Source: Psychromonas sp. B3M02 (GTDB taxonomy: Bacteria; Pseudomonadota; Gammaproteobacteria; Enterobacterales; Psychromonadaceae). Taken from it: a stretch of DNA of 59,598 nt. Positions within the stretch are counted from its first letter, which is position 1. Each line of letters starts with the position of its first letter. Positions 26,796 to 37,292 of this stretch are shown here, one piece after another. The notes beneath the pieces are model-generated. The model worked only from the letters and a program-made list of their open reading frames with translations. It searched no databases and was not told the DNA's origin. The translations under genes were made by a program, and so were the position numbers. The DNA lies in contig NZ_QOCB01000126.1 in the NCBI RefSeq assembly GCF_003318165.1, forward strand, positions 1-59,598, written 5' to 3'.

Positions 26796-27121
26796 AACAT
26801 CTCTCCAGTGTTTTCAACCACACTAAAGAGATTCACGCTTCCCTCGTTCTTTACGCATTATCTTCTGCATGGTAACTAATAAGCGTAGCCATAAAAACGC
26901 AATATACGAACAGTAAAGTAAAAAATAATTGATATTAGGTTTACTTTTTTATTGATGCTGATCTCAAAACGACAGCTAACTCAATGACAATTAACATTTA
27001 TTTAACAACATTGTCCTATCTCACAATAACGGTTTTATCTGTCATTTAGAATCAGGTGATAAATGTTTAAACAAGCACTAACCTTTTAAGTAATGAATAT
27101 TACGACATAACGGAGCGAGCA
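26796..27121 (+). promoter_or_regulatory. acs promoter region
   Basis: A 326-bp AT-rich gap between divergent genes. It must hold the acs promoter; I could not pick out a confident CRP or other operator by eye. Confidence 0.35.
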
Positions 27122-29071
27122 ATGAGCGAAAATAATATTTACCCAGTTTCATCTGAAGTAGCCAAGAAAAGCTTATTAACAAATGATCAGTACCTAGCTG
27201 ATTATGCTGAATCGATTGAAAACCCAGAAAAATTTTGGCATGAAAAAGGGAAAATTTTAGACTGGATCACCCCATATACAAAAGTAAAAAACACTTCATA
27301 CGCCCCTGGTCAAGTTGATATTAAATGGTTTGAAGACGGTGAATTAAATGTTTCAGTTAACTGTATCGACCGTCATTTAGCAACGCGAGCAGATCAAGTT
27401 GCATTAATTTGGGAAGGCGATACACCCGATCAAGACGCTAACATCACTTTTCAAACGCTTTACACACAAGTCTGTCAATTTGCTAATGCATTAAAGTCAT
27501 TAGGTGTTAAAAAAGGCGATGTTATTTGTTTATATATGCCAATGACACCGGAAGCGGCAGTGGCTATGTTAGCCTGTACGCGTATTGGTGCAGTCCATTC
27601 AATCGTCTTTGGTGGTTTTTCTCCTGATGCGATTGCCGGACGTATTATCGACAGTAATGCCAAATTAGTGATCACTGCTGATGAAGGACGTCGTGGTGGT
27701 AGAACCGTGCCATTAAAAGGCAACGTTGATGAAGCGTTAACCCGAGATGGTACAGACTGTGTCGAACATGTCATTGTGTTAAAAAATACCGGTGCAGATA
27801 TTAATTGGCAAGCAGGTCGAGACATTGACTGGACAGAGATCACCGCAGATCAAGCTGGTGACTGCGAACCAGAAGTGATGAACGCTGAAGACCCGTTATT
27901 TATTCTGTATACCTCAGGCTCTACCGGTACACCAAAAGGTGTACTGCATACCACGGGTGGTTATCTAGTATATGCAGCAATGACCTTTAAGTATGTGTTT
28001 GATTATCAAGAGGGTGATATCTATTGGTGTACCGCAGATGTAGGTTGGATAACAGGACACAGTTATTTAGTGTATGGACCACTTGCCAATGGCGCAACAA
28101 CACTGTTATTCGAAGGTGTGCCTAACTACCCAACCACAGCGCGTATGAGTGAAGTCGTCGACAAACATAATGTCACACTACTTTATACCGCACCTACCGC
28201 GATTCGTGCGTTAATGGCAAAAGGTGATGATGCGATTATTGGTACAACACGTAGTTCATTACGTATTCTCGGTTCAGTTGGTGAGCCTATTAACCCTGAA
28301 GCATGGCAATGGTATTACGACAAAATTGGTGATAAGCGTTGCCCTATTGTCGATACTTGGTGGCAAACTGAAACAGGGGGTATCTTAATTACCCCATTAC
28401 CAGGTGCAACCGACCTTAAACCCGGCTCAGCAACGCGCCCTTTCTTTGGCGTTAAACCAGCTCTTGTAGATAACGAAGGTAATATTCTAGAGGGTGCAGT
28501 AGAAGGTAACCTAGTGATGTTAGACAGCTGGCCAGGGCAAATGCGTACCTTGTACGGTAACCATGAACGTTTTGAACAAACGTACTTTTCAACCTTCGAT
28601 AATATGTATTTTACCGGTGATGGTGCACGTCGAGATGAAGATGGTTATTATTGGATCACAGGCCGTGTAGATGATGTATTAAATGTTTCAGGACATCGCA
28701 TGGGAACAGCTGAAATAGAAAGTGCATTAGTATCGCACCCGAAAATTGCTGAAGCTGCCGTAGTGGGTGTTCCTCATGAAATCAAAGGCCAAGGTATTTA
28801 TGCTTACGTAACCCTAAACTCAGGTGAATACTCTTCGCCAGAGTTATATGCAGAAGTGAAACAATGGGTGCGTAAAGAGATTGGCGCTATTGCCACACCA
28901 GATATTTTACATTGGGCAGAAGGACTACCTAAAACGCGTTCTGGTAAAATTATGCGTCGAATCTTACGTAAAATCGCCACTGGAGAGAGTGATCAACTAG
29001 GTGATACATCAACACTAGCGGATCCAAGTGTGGTCGATCAATTGATTAAAGAAAATCAAGAGATCCAATAA
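27122..29071 (+). CDS. acs: Acetyl-CoA synthetase (AMP-forming)
   Basis: Converts acetate, ATP and CoA to acetyl-CoA via acetyl-AMP. At 649 aa it has the classic length. The ATP-binding P-loop-like motif is [19 protein letters not shown] (about 262-280). [10 protein letters not shown] and [17 protein letters not shown] (hinge) are present, and the C-terminal catalytic Lys lies in [10 protein letters not shown], the site that is acetylated for control in this family. A good terminator follows. No actP or acetate permease is adjacent. Confidence 0.97.
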   Translation: MSENNIYPVSSEVAKKSLLTNDQYLADYAESIENPEKFWHEKGKILDWITPYTKVKNTSYAPGQVDIKWFEDGELNVSVNCIDRHLATRADQVALIWEGDTPDQDANITFQTLYTQVCQFANALKSLGVKKGDVICLYMPMTPEAAVAMLACTRIGAVHSIVFGGFSPDAIAGRIIDSNAKLVITADEGRRGGRTVPLKGNVDEALTRDGTDCVEHVIVLKNTGADINWQAGRDIDWTEITADQAGDCEPEVMNAEDPLFILYTSGSTGTPKGVLHTTGGYLVYAAMTFKYVFDYQEGDIYWCTADVGWITGHSYLVYGPLANGATTLLFEGVPNYPTTARMSEVVDKHNVTLLYTAPTAIRALMAKGDDAIIGTTRSSLRILGSVGEPINPEAWQWYYDKIGDKRCPIVDTWWQTETGGILITPLPGATDLKPGSATRPFFGVKPALVDNEGNILEGAVEGNLVMLDSWPGQMRTLYGNHERFEQTYFSTFDNMYFTGDGARRDEDGYYWITGRVDDVLNVSGHRMGTAEIESALVSHPKIAEAAVVGVPHEIKGQGIYAYVTLNSGEYSSPELYAEVKQWVRKEIGAIATPDILHWAEGLPKTRSGKIMRRILRKIATGESDQLGDTSTLADPSVVDQLIKENQEIQ

Positions 29072-29116
29072 GCATTACGCTTACTGATAGCCAAGCATAA
29101 TCTTTACCGCTAAACT

Positions 29117-29150
29117 CCTCGATAGCCTACCCGTTATCGAGGTGTTTTTT
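29117..29150 (+). terminator. acs terminator
   Basis: Stem CCTCGATA/TATCGAGG (29117-29142) followed by TGTTTTTT. Confidence 0.85.
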
Positions 29151-29175
29151 ATTGGGGTAAACAAAGGAGCAAGCA

Positions 29176-29619
29176 GTGAACGTATTAGTATTAAATGGAC
29201 CAAATCTAAATTTATTAGGAACACGTGAGCCAGAGGTTTACGGTAGCCAAACGCTGAATGATATTATTAATGCACTACATGAAGAGGCAAAACCATTAAA
29301 TATTACGCTATCGCATTTACAGAGTAATCGTGAATACGAGCTCATCGAAAAAATCCATGACAGTGCTGGTAAAATAGACTTTATTATCATTAATCCTGCC
29401 GCCTTTACTCATACTAGCGTAGCCATAAGAGATGCTTTATTAGGGGTAGCAATTCCTTTTGTAGAAGTACATTTATCTAATATCCATAAACGTGAAAAGT
29501 TTAGACATCACTCTTATTTTTCAGATATCGCATCTGCAGTGATTTGTGGAATGGGCGCACAAGGTTATTCATTTGCTTTGCAAAGTGCAGCTCAATTTTC
29601 CCTCACTCAAAAGCAATAA
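29176..29619 (+). CDS. aroQ: Type II 3-dehydroquinate dehydratase
   Basis: Shikimate pathway enzyme converting 3-dehydroquinate to 3-dehydroshikimate. Contains [17 protein letters not shown] with the catalytic Tyr, the flexible-loop Arg in [12 protein letters not shown], and [16 protein letters not shown] and [17 protein letters not shown] for substrate binding. At 147 aa it is normal and should form the dodecamer of this class. AAGGAG precedes the start. In many gammaproteobacteria it is followed by accB-accC; here a sensor kinase gene comes next. Confidence 0.95.
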   Translation: MNVLVLNGPNLNLLGTREPEVYGSQTLNDIINALHEEAKPLNITLSHLQSNREYELIEKIHDSAGKIDFIIINPAAFTHTSVAIRDALLGVAIPFVEVHLSNIHKREKFRHHSYFSDIASAVICGMGAQGYSFALQSAAQFSLTQKQ

Positions 29620-29636
29620 AGCACCTTAAATCAAAA

Positions 29637-29660
29637 AACTACCCGCTCGGGTAGTTACTT
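29637..29660 (+). terminator. aroQ terminator
   Basis: Stem AACTACCCG/CGGGTAGTT with upstream A6 and a short downstream T stretch (ACTTTC). Confidence 0.7.
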
Positions 29661-29783
29661 TCTGAATGAGGTTGAGGCATTGTATAGTTGTCTTAAGGAA
29701 TTGAGGCATAGTAGTACACCCACTTTGATGCCGTTTAAATGGATTTTTGATACACTTCGTAATAAAAAGACATATTACAGGCG

Positions 29784-29810
29784 AGCCTAACTTTGTTAGG
29801 CTTTTTTTTT
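29784..29810 (+). terminator. Orphan strong terminator
   Basis: Stem AGCCTAA/TTAGGCT followed by ten T. It lies about 165 bp after the aroQ stop, beyond aroQ's own terminator and before the kinase gene, with no ORF in between. It could end a small RNA from 29660-29784. Confidence 0.75.
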
Positions 29811-29933
29811 GCCTTACGTTTATACTATATTTGTTGCGTTAACTCCCTTTACTACAGATTAACGATCCAATAATTGGCAATCTGAGCTAACCTCAGTATA
29901 CGAACAAGTTTATTTCAGCAAATAGAGAGCGTG

Positions 29934-31601
29934 ATGCACCAAGAAAACCCTAATCAAGATCAAACAAGATGGCAATCATTGCGTCACTTTAATATTGTTA
30001 TACTACTTTCGTTTATTTTCTTTTTCCTAGTTGGTTCAGGGCAAAGCTACAGTGCTTTTGGTACTACCCCTACCTTTATCACCCCCTTTTATATCCCTGT
30101 TACTATTTTACTGTTTACTGTATTAACCCTGTTCAGCTTAGTGAATAAAAAAGATGCTTGGACACATTTTTTGCTGCCCATCACTTGCTTCTCAATTACT
30201 CTTTTTGTCTCCATTAACAGTCACTTCCAAGAGCAAACGTATCAAAACAACTTTCTATACTTAGTATTATTACTGCCTATTTTCTACTCATATTTATTTG
30301 CATACAGTAAACCACAGCTATTATTCAATAATATTTTTATCGTACTTTGTTATGTTTTCTCGTCTATTCTTGGTGAAACTAGCACCTCGGTTTTCCTATT
30401 TAACAGTACCTTCTTAATTAGCTTATGCTACCTCACTATTTTTACGCCACACCGTAGTAACACTAGTGAGCAGGTGATTACGGAAGTAAAGCAAGAAAAG
30501 GCAAGCTTACTTAGCCAGAAAAGTGCACGTTATTTAAAGCGTATTGTCCACGATATTAGACAACCTTTGAGTAGTTTATCACTATATGGGCACCTACTAG
30601 AGAGCAAACTCGCAGGCACCGCACAAGAGAAACTAGCAAAAAACATTAAATTAGCATCTGAAGAATTAGATAGATGGATGGCTAGTTTATTAGATATCGC
30701 AAGGCTTGATAGTGAAACCATCACCCCAAAGATAAACGAGTTTAGTTTAGCTTCTGCACTTTTGCCGTCGATAAAAAAATACCAACTGCAAGCCTCAACA
30801 CAGGGCATTAAACTAACCAGTCGACTAACAGAGCTCAATGTAAAAAGTGATAAAAGATTATTGGTTGAAATAGTAGAAGTATTACTCAGCAATGCACTAA
30901 TACATGGTAAACAGGGCTCAAATGCTAAAGTGTTAATCAGTGTCCGACATTATAAAAATAAAGCACTGTTGCAAGTGTGGAATCAAGGCTCAGAAATTGA
31001 ACCATCCATTGTTGAGTGTTTATTTGATGAAGTAAAATTGGCAGAAAACCTCTTACACAATAAAACTAAAGGGGTGGGGTTAGGCTTGGCTGTAGCGCAA
31101 CGTAAAGCCCTATTGTGTGGCACTAAAATTAATGCCATTACTTATCGAAATGGTAGTCGTTTTGGTCTGCTGTTAGAAACGGCAGAGCATATACCAAAAG
31201 CAATTAATATCGGCACGCCAAGTAACCAGTCGATACGCTATAGAATCTTATTGATTGATGATGATCTAGGCATTTTAAATGCTTTAAGCATGTTATTAGA
31301 AAGCTGGAACTATATCGTTGATTGTGAAGAGACTGCAGAAGCGGGACTGCAAAAATTTTATGCTAATACATATGATCTAATTATTACTGACTATCGACTT
31401 CCAGACCATAAAACTGGGTTAGATATAATCAGAGAAGTTAAAAAGACCCATAATACTCCGTCTATTTTATTAACCGGTGAAGCCGACCCAGGAAAATTAA
31501 AAGAGGTGCAAAGTACAGGGGATTTAATTAATTATAAGGTACTTAATAAGCCAGTGAAACCAGCCTCTTTGAGGTTCTTATTAAGACAGTTATTAAAATA
31601 A
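29934..31601 (+). CDS. Hybrid sensor histidine kinase with C-terminal receiver domain
   Basis: The N-terminus has about six hydrophobic segments (residues 20-172) with no large periplasmic sensor. The HisKA phosphoacceptor motif IVHDIRQPLSSLSL (His about 206) and an HATPase_c domain with N-box (ALIHGK region) and GVGLGLAVAQRK (about 375) follow. The receiver domain (about 430-550) has LLIDDDLGIL and the phospho-Asp in LIITDYRLPDHKTG. I prefer the ATG at 29934; a GTG at 29931 is in frame. It is convergent with a LuxR-type regulator and likely partners it. Confidence 0.88.
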   Translation: MHQENPNQDQTRWQSLRHFNIVILLSFIFFFLVGSGQSYSAFGTTPTFITPFYIPVTILLFTVLTLFSLVNKKDAWTHFLLPITCFSITLFVSINSHFQEQTYQNNFLYLVLLLPIFYSYLFAYSKPQLLFNNIFIVLCYVFSSILGETSTSVFLFNSTFLISLCYLTIFTPHRSNTSEQVITEVKQEKASLLSQKSARYLKRIVHDIRQPLSSLSLYGHLLESKLAGTAQEKLAKNIKLASEELDRWMASLLDIARLDSETITPKINEFSLASALLPSIKKYQLQASTQGIKLTSRLTELNVKSDKRLLVEIVEVLLSNALIHGKQGSNAKVLISVRHYKNKALLQVWNQGSEIEPSIVECLFDEVKLAENLLHNKTKGVGLGLAVAQRKALLCGTKINAITYRNGSRFGLLLETAEHIPKAINIGTPSNQSIRYRILLIDDDLGILNALSMLLESWNYIVDCEETAEAGLQKFYANTYDLIITDYRLPDHKTGLDIIREVKKTHNTPSILLTGEADPGKLKEVQSTGDLINYKVLNKPVKPASLRFLLRQLLK

Positions 31602-31669
31602 TCTGAGTAAATTTCATGTGATGCGCTGCTTATGTCGTTATTGAGCAGCCATATTGATAGGCTTGAGCA

Positions 31670-32302
31670 TTAAATTAAACCAAGTTTTAATGCTTTATCA
31701 ACGGCTTGAATACGACTAGAAGAACCAGAAACGTCTAAAGCAGTGTATAGCCCCTTTTGATGAAACTTAACCGTATCCTGAGAGATACATAGGATATCCG
31801 CTATTTCTCTGTTCTTTTTGCCTTCGTGAAGCAATTTTAAAATCTGAATTTGTCTATCAGAAAGATGATAAATCTCTTTATTGCGCTCGGCTAACTGCTC
31901 CATTTCAGCGATTTCACTTGCCACTTCATCGGGCACAAAAATATCACCAGCGAAAATACTCTGTAATGCACTCAGCATCGCCTCTGGAGAATAAGATTTA
32001 GGAATAAAACCTGCTGCGCCTTTTTGTAAGGCATGATAAACATCTTGATACTCTTCACATGCGGATAACACAACGACTGGTGATATCACCTCTTGTGCGG
32101 CTAACGCTTCTATCAATGTTAGCCCACTCATATCGGGCATGTACAGATCCATTAGAATCAGATCTGGTTGGATTCTTTTTATTTCCGGCAGCGCTTGAAT
32201 TGGGCTGTCGAAGGTCATCACCGTATTATTCTCATTTTCTAAGGTCAATTTTAGACCGTATAAAAACAATTGGTGATCATCAATAATCACTATTTTATTC
32301 AT
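31670..32302 (-). CDS. NarL/LuxR-family response regulator
   Basis: The receiver domain begins MNKIVIIDDHQLFLYGLK, with phospho-Asp in DLILMDLYMPDMSG (about residue 53) and a conserved Lys in GFIPKSYSPEAM. The C-terminal LuxR-type helix-turn-helix is LSDRQIQILKLLHEGKKNREIADIL. The start at 32302 is favoured by GGAAAGG upstream; the longer frame to 32368 has no receiver homology. Convergent with the hybrid kinase. The targets are unknown; the nearby acs is a candidate because LuxR-type regulators control acs in Vibrio (CrbR) and Pseudomonas (ErdR). Confidence 0.88.
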   Translation of the reverse strand: MNKIVIIDDHQLFLYGLKLTLENENNTVMTFDSPIQALPEIKRIQPDLILMDLYMPDMSGLTLIEALAAQEVISPVVVLSACEEYQDVYHALQKGAAGFIPKSYSPEAMLSALQSIFAGDIFVPDEVASEIAEMEQLAERNKEIYHLSDRQIQILKLLHEGKKNREIADILCISQDTVKFHQKGLYTALDVSGSSSRIQAVDKALKLGLI

Positions 32303-32698
32303 TGAAATACCTTTCCTATGTGAATCTCTCATTTCCAATGAAATCACTCGCCCTCGCTCAGGAATCAATTAGTATACTGGCTTTAAACACATTAAAGATT
32401 AAAAAGAGGTCAACAAAATACCATTTTCTATAAATTCGAGCTATAAAACACTATAAATTTCAATATCTAAAGACATTATTATACCTAAAACAACCCTAGA
32501 CAAAGATACCTTAGAATAGGTAAATATGAAATTTTTTTGCCTTTAGCCAACTGAATTAAAAGATCTTTTTGATAAATAGCATTCTCTGTTGCGGGATTAT
32601 TGTAAAGTATTCTAATCCGCTGTCAGTGCTATATTAATCCTCTAATTCCCTGTATTCTTGCCCCCTAACTATCTACCGTCATAAATAAAGAGAAAAAC
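32303..32698 (+). promoter_or_regulatory. prmA-dusB-fis upstream region
   Basis: A 396-bp AT-rich gap between divergent genes. It presumably holds the strongly regulated promoter of the prmA-dusB-fis unit. No dyad or riboswitch was recognised. Confidence 0.35.
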
Positions 32699-33583
32699 AT
32701 GCCTTGGATTCAGCTTAAATTAAATGCAAGCAACAAAAATGCAGAAGCAATTGGTGAACTACTAATGGATAATGGAGCGCTGTCAGCAACTTTTACAGAC
32801 TCTCAAGACACACCTATTTTTGAACCAATGCCTGGTGAAACTCGCTTATGGGGTGATACCGATGTAACAGGCTTATATGATGCTGAAACAGATATGTTAC
32901 CTGTTGTTGCTTTATTAAAAGCCAGTGACTTATTAGATGATGATTTTGCATTTAAAATTGAGCAATTAGAAGATAAAGATTGGGTACGCGAGTGGATGGA
33001 CAACTTCCACCCGATGCAATTTGGCCAACGTTTATGGATTTGTCCAAGTTGGAAACCAGTACCAGACGAAAACGCCGTAAACGTAATGCTAGACCCAGGC
33101 CTTGCTTTTGGTACTGGGACGCACCCAACCACTGCTTTATGTTTAGCTTGGTTAGATGCACAAGACCTACAGGGCAAAGTAGTGATCGATTTTGGTTGTG
33201 GATCAGGTATTTTAGCGATTGCCGCATTAAAACTAGGTGCTAAGAGAGTGATTGGTATTGATATCGACCCACAAGCGATTACCGCAAGTCGTGATAATGC
33301 ACAACGTAACCAAGTATCAGACCAACTAGAGCTGTACTTACCAGAAGACGCACCACAGGGCATCACTGCTGATGTTGTAGTAGCAAATATTCTTGCAGGT
33401 CCACTGCGTGAGCTTTCAAGCAGCATCGAATGCTTAGTGAAGCCACAGGGTAAATTAGCGTTATCGGGCATTCTAGAGCAACAAGCTGAAGAATTACTGT
33501 CAGTTTATGGCCAATGGTTCACCATGGATGATGCAAAAATCAAAGAAGAATGGGCTCGTTTATCGGGTATAAAACACGCTTAA
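32699..33583 (+). CDS. prmA: Ribosomal protein L11 methyltransferase
   Basis: SAM-dependent methylation of L11 at several amino groups. The N-terminal substrate-recognition domain (about 1-60: MPWIQLKL) is followed by a linker with [19 protein letters not shown], then the Rossmann methyltransferase: [35 protein letters not shown] and [10 protein letters not shown]. 294 aa is normal. First gene before dusB-fis. AccC, its usual upstream neighbour, is not here. Confidence 0.96.
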   Translation: MPWIQLKLNASNKNAEAIGELLMDNGALSATFTDSQDTPIFEPMPGETRLWGDTDVTGLYDAETDMLPVVALLKASDLLDDDFAFKIEQLEDKDWVREWMDNFHPMQFGQRLWICPSWKPVPDENAVNVMLDPGLAFGTGTHPTTALCLAWLDAQDLQGKVVIDFGCGSGILAIAALKLGAKRVIGIDIDPQAITASRDNAQRNQVSDQLELYLPEDAPQGITADVVVANILAGPLRELSSSIECLVKPQGKLALSGILEQQAEELLSVYGQWFTMDDAKIKEEWARLSGIKHA

Positions 33584-33709
33584 ATTACTGAGAACAAAGT
33601 GTTGCTCAATTTGCAAGCAAAATAATTTCAAAATGGTTAATAATTAACCTTTATTCTGGAAGAAAAAATGCGTAGACTACGCCGCCTTAACTTAGAGAAC
33701 GCTTAGAAT

Positions 33710-34672
33710 ATGCGCATTGGAAAGTATCAATTAGACAATAATCTTATTTTAGCCCCGATGGCTGGCGTCACTGATCGCCCTTTCAGAGAGCTTTGCCGAA
33801 AGCAAGGTGCTGGATTAGCCGTATCGGAAATGTTGTCATCCAACCCTCGTGTTTGGAATAGCACTAAATCTAAGTTACGAATGGACTACCATGATGAATC
33901 AGGTATCCGCTCTGTACAAATCGCTGGCTCTGAACCGCTAGCGATGGCTAACGCTGCACAGTTAACTGTTCAGCAAGGTGCTCAGATCGTTGATATTAAT
34001 ATGGGTTGCCCAGCTAAAAAAGTGAATAAGAAAAAAGCAGGTTCCGCTTTGTTGCCACACCCTGAATTAGTGAAAGCTATTTTAGAAAGTGTTGTTGATG
34101 CCGTGGATGTACCTGTAACTTTGAAGATTCGCACCGGTTGGGATCCAGAAAATAGAAATGGATTAGAGATTGCACAGATCGCTGAACAAGCAGGTATCCA
34201 AGCACTATCAGTGCATGGTCGTACACGCCAATGCCTTTTTAAAGGTGAAGCTGAATACGACACTATAAAAACGATTAAAGAAAGTATAACAATCCCTGTG
34301 ATTGCAAATGGTGACATTACTTCTGTAGAAAAGGCCAAATACGTGCTGGACCATACCGGAGCTGATGCCATTATGATTGGACGAGGCGCACAAGGTGCAC
34401 CTTGGATATTCAATGAAATTAACCACTATTTAAACACTGGGCAGCATGCTCAACGTTTAGCGCAAATGGACGTTACAGAAATACTTATAAATCATGTACA
34501 AGCTTTACATGCTTTTTATGGTGATGTAATGGGGCCTCGAATCGCTAGGAAGCACGTCGGGTGGTATTTAAAAGAGCAAGACAGGTTAGGTTATTTTAAG
34601 CGAAAATTTAATGCAATAGACAACGCCACCGAGCAGCTAACTGCATTAGAAACTTATTTAAATCAATTGTAA
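33710..34672 (+). CDS. dusB: tRNA-dihydrouridine synthase B
   Basis: FMN-dependent TIM-barrel enzyme that reduces uridine to dihydrouridine in tRNA. LAPMAGVTDRPFRELCRKQG is the N-terminal FMN site. DINMGCPAKKVNKKKAGSAL holds the catalytic Cys and Lys. VHGRTRQCLFKG and IMIGRGAQGAPWIF are phosphate-binding and family-specific. 320 aa, full length. Lies 18 bp before fis, the conserved dusB-fis operon. Confidence 0.96.
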   Translation: MRIGKYQLDNNLILAPMAGVTDRPFRELCRKQGAGLAVSEMLSSNPRVWNSTKSKLRMDYHDESGIRSVQIAGSEPLAMANAAQLTVQQGAQIVDINMGCPAKKVNKKKAGSALLPHPELVKAILESVVDAVDVPVTLKIRTGWDPENRNGLEIAQIAEQAGIQALSVHGRTRQCLFKGEAEYDTIKTIKESITIPVIANGDITSVEKAKYVLDHTGADAIMIGRGAQGAPWIFNEINHYLNTGQHAQRLAQMDVTEILINHVQALHAFYGDVMGPRIARKHVGWYLKEQDRLGYFKRKFNAIDNATEQLTALETYLNQL

Positions 34673-34690
34673 TTAAAAGAGTTAACACCC

Positions 34691-34990
34691 ATGTTTGAAC
34701 AAAATATTTCTCAAGAAGCACTGACTACAACAACTAATATTCCTGCTACAGGGCAAATAACTCAACGTCCATTGCGTGACTCAGTACGTCAAGCTGTTTC
34801 AGGTTACGTGGCAAAATTGAACGGTCAAGATACTACTGAATTATATGAATTAGTATTGGCAGAAGTTGAAGCGCCAATGTTAGATATCATCATGCAATAC
34901 ACTCGTGGTAACCAAACACGTGCAGCAACTATGCTAGGTATTAACCGCGGTACTTTACGCAAAAAGCTTAAAAAATACGGCATGGGCTAA
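34691..34990 (+). CDS. fis: DNA-binding protein Fis
   Basis: Nucleoid protein and global regulator, 99 aa. Four-helix Fis fold with the C-terminal helix-turn-helix [20 protein letters not shown], nearly identical to E. coli Fis, ending KKYGMG. The gene is downstream of dusB as in enterobacteria and vibrios. A strong terminator follows. Confidence 0.97.
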   Translation: MFEQNISQEALTTTTNIPATGQITQRPLRDSVRQAVSGYVAKLNGQDTTELYELVLAEVEAPMLDIIMQYTRGNQTRAATMLGINRGTLRKKLKKYGMG

Positions 34991-35010
34991 GCCTCACTTA
35001 TTTTAATCCT

Positions 35011-35039
35011 AAAAAGCGACTTTCATAGTCGCTTTTTTT
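35011..35039 (+). terminator. fis terminator
   Basis: Stem AAAAAGCGACT/AGTCGCTTTTT with a T-rich tail. Confidence 0.9.
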
Positions 35040-35183
35040 ATACCTGCCTTTCCATCCGCTCATCTCTTCTATAGATAAAAACTCTAACGCAATTTAGATA
35101 TTCATTAAAACCATCAAATATGTAAAGACAGAATGCTCATTTGCCTATAATCTTAAGTTATTTAAAGTTTCAATAGGACAACT

Positions 35184-35762
35184 ATGTTATCGCTTTCCAT
35201 TAATGACCGCCTGACTAACCTACAAGCTTGGCAACAAAGTGTATTTTGTATGGCTTTAGCAGAGCAAAATATCACTCACTTCATCATGTTTAGCCAAGCC
35301 ATTGAAAGTGAAAATGCCACGATAGCAGAAAATATTTTGCAGTTATTTTGGGAAAAAATGACTGTAAAAGGTGCAAAAATCAACTTCACTATTCAAGAAG
35401 AAAATTTTAATGCGATCATCCCTGAAAGCAGTGATTACGATTTTTATGGTGTTTACCCGGCGGTTGATTACTGTGTTATTGCGCAATGTATCTTCAACTC
35501 TTTTACCACTAAATCTAAAGAAGAAGCATTAAATGCAAGTCAAACCAGTTTTGCGACTATTGCTAGCTTTATTGAATTACAAACAGATCAAGAGATTGAT
35601 GAAGCAGAGTTGCTACAAGAGCCGTTATTTATTGAGCAACTAACACTGCAAGAAACCTTACTGGACATGTTAGAAAATGAGCGCAGCCCTGAACTTATTA
35701 AATCAATAAGAGTCCATATCAAAGCGTTGGAAAGTACTAGCATTGGTATCTCAACGCTGTAG
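35184..35762 (+). CDS. yjaG: YjaG family protein (DUF416)
   Basis: 192 aa, all-helical DUF416 protein. It is recognised by the N-terminal NLQAWQQSVFCMALAEQNI block and by its place 170 bp upstream of an HU gene, as in E. coli yjaG-hupA. No catalytic motif. Function unknown. AGGACA precedes the ATG. Confidence 0.85.
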   Translation: MLSLSINDRLTNLQAWQQSVFCMALAEQNITHFIMFSQAIESENATIAENILQLFWEKMTVKGAKINFTIQEENFNAIIPESSDYDFYGVYPAVDYCVIAQCIFNSFTTKSKEEALNASQTSFATIASFIELQTDQEIDEAELLQEPLFIEQLTLQETLLDMLENERSPELIKSIRVHIKALESTSIGISTL

Positions 35763-35931
35763 AATCGCGCTAAATCATTATAATTTTGTGATTTTTAACA
35801 CATTAAGGTAAATAAATTGCTAGTTTCTTGGTTTTTAAAGTGATTATGCTTTACTTGCAAGGAATGAATGCAATACATTAAATAAGTGTTTAAATTCTTA
35901 CGCATATTTTTATACTAACGGAAGTCAAATA

Positions 35932-36207
35932 ATGAACAAAACTCAACTTGTAGCAGACATCGCAGAAAAAGCAGACCTAACTAAAGTACAAGCTAAAGCA
36001 GCTTTAGAACAAATTTTAGCTAGTGTAACTGACAGTCTAAAAGATGGCGAACCAGTTCAACTAATCGGCTTTGGTACATTCAAAGTAAATCACCGTGCAG
36101 CACGTACAGGTCGTAACCCACAAACTGGTGCAGACATTGAAATTAAAGCAGCTAACGTTCCTGCTTTTGTTGCTGGTAAGGCGCTTAAAGAATCTGTAAA
36201 CAAATAA
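35932..36207 (+). CDS. hupA: DNA-binding protein HU, alpha type
   Basis: 91-aa HU-family nucleoid protein: [20 protein letters not shown] at the N-terminus, then the DNA-bending beta-arm segment [20 protein letters not shown] with the intercalating Pro. Called alpha rather than beta because of the upstream yjaG and the nearby purHD genes, as in E. coli. GGAAGT lies upstream of the ATG. Strong terminator downstream. Confidence 0.95.
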   Translation: MNKTQLVADIAEKADLTKVQAKAALEQILASVTDSLKDGEPVQLIGFGTFKVNHRAARTGRNPQTGADIEIKAANVPAFVAGKALKESVNK

Positions 36208-36259
36208 TCATTATTTGTGTCAAACATACAATGACTCATTGTTTATGTTGAATTATACT

Positions 36260-36285
36260 AAACCCTCTTCTTAGAGGGTTTTTTT
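36260..36285 (+). terminator. hupA terminator
   Basis: Stem AAACCCTCT/AGAGGGTTT followed by five more T. Confidence 0.88.
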
Positions 36286-36433
36286 GTATATACCCCCGTC
36301 GCTTTTTCCTCTCCCATTTATTTGTTTCAAAAATGTTAAATAATGTCAATATTCATGTTAATTTTCCTGAAAATGTGATCTAATAGGCGTTTCTATTTAC
36401 CCACACAATTTATTACTCACTAAGGAGTCCGGC

Positions 36434-37204
36434 ATGCGCCAAAAGGTAGAATTTACTAATGGAAGTAACATGCTTAGCGGTGTTTTAGAAACACCAACAT
36501 CTGACATTAAATTTTACGCGCTATTTGCTCACTGTTTTACCTGTAGCAAAGACGTTGCTGCAGCATCTCGAATTAGCAAGGCATTAACAGCAAAAGGGAT
36601 TGCTGTTTTCCGTTTTGACTTTACCGGGTTAGGTAGCAGTGCTGGGGATTTCTCAAACACTAACTTTTCTTCTAATGTACGTGATCTCGTTGCGGCAGCG
36701 GATTTCTTACGTAAAGAGTACAATGCGCCTAAATTACTTATCGGTCATAGCTTAGGTGGAGCGGCTGTATTAGGCGTTGCCAATAAACTACCAGAAACCG
36801 TAGCGGTAGTAACTATCGGTGCACCATCGGACGCTGCGCACGTTGCACATAACTTTTCTGACCATATTGATGAAATCAATACCAAAGGGGCTGCAAAAGT
36901 AAATTTAGCTGGACGTGACTTCACTATACAAAAACAGTTTTTAGATGATATTAACAGTTACGGTAATAGCCATATCAGCAAACTAAAACGTGCTTTATTA
37001 GTGATGCACTCGCCTATTGATAATACAGTGAGCATCAAAGAAGCGGAAAAAATCTACCAAGCAGCATTGCACCCTAAAAGCTTTGTGAGCTTAGATAAAG
37101 CCGATCACTTGTTAACCAGAAAAGAAGATGCCGAATATGCTGCAGATGTGATTGCTGCCTGGGCAAATAGATACGTACTTTCACCGATTCGTATTGCTTC
37201 TTAA
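36434..37204 (+). CDS. Alpha/beta hydrolase
   Basis: Serine hydrolase fold of 256 aa. The nucleophile elbow is [13 protein letters not shown] (Ser about 109). The acid is probably the Asp in [10 protein letters not shown], and the catalytic His is in [18 protein letters not shown] (oxyanion region) is typical of the hydrolase half of alpha/beta-hydrolase/OsmC fusion proteins; the OsmC half is absent here. Substrate unknown. Monocistronic, with the bidirectional terminator shared with purD. Confidence 0.88.
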   Translation: MRQKVEFTNGSNMLSGVLETPTSDIKFYALFAHCFTCSKDVAAASRISKALTAKGIAVFRFDFTGLGSSAGDFSNTNFSSNVRDLVAAADFLRKEYNAPKLLIGHSLGGAAVLGVANKLPETVAVVTIGAPSDAAHVAHNFSDHIDEINTKGAAKVNLAGRDFTIQKQFLDDINSYGNSHISKLKRALLVMHSPIDNTVSIKEAEKIYQAALHPKSFVSLDKADHLLTRKEDAEYAADVIAAWANRYVLSPIRIAS

Positions 37205-37238
37205 TCGTTTCTTAATCAGTTTATACGATTCATAAAAA

Positions 37239-37268
37239 AGCCCCGTTATCTGGTTAGATAACGGGGCT
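37239..37268. terminator. Bidirectional terminator between the hydrolase and purD
   Basis: Perfect stem AGCCCCGTTATCT/AGATAACGGGGCT with A-run before and T-run after, so it works in both directions. Confidence 0.92.
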
Positions 37269-37292
37269 TTTAATATCAGCGTTATTAAATGA

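Noticed and set aside
29660-29780. tRNA or known small RNA between aroQ and the kinase
   Set aside because: No cloverleaf, no CCA-end pattern, no 6S/tmRNA-like features visible.
32803-33471. 222-aa minus-strand ORF opposite prmA
   Set aside because: Lies entirely within prmA, has low-complexity Ser/Pro-rich composition and no recognisable domain; a codon-usage shadow.
33982-34413. Minus-strand ORF opposite dusB
   Set aside because: Complementary shadow of a highly conserved gene, no independent evidence.
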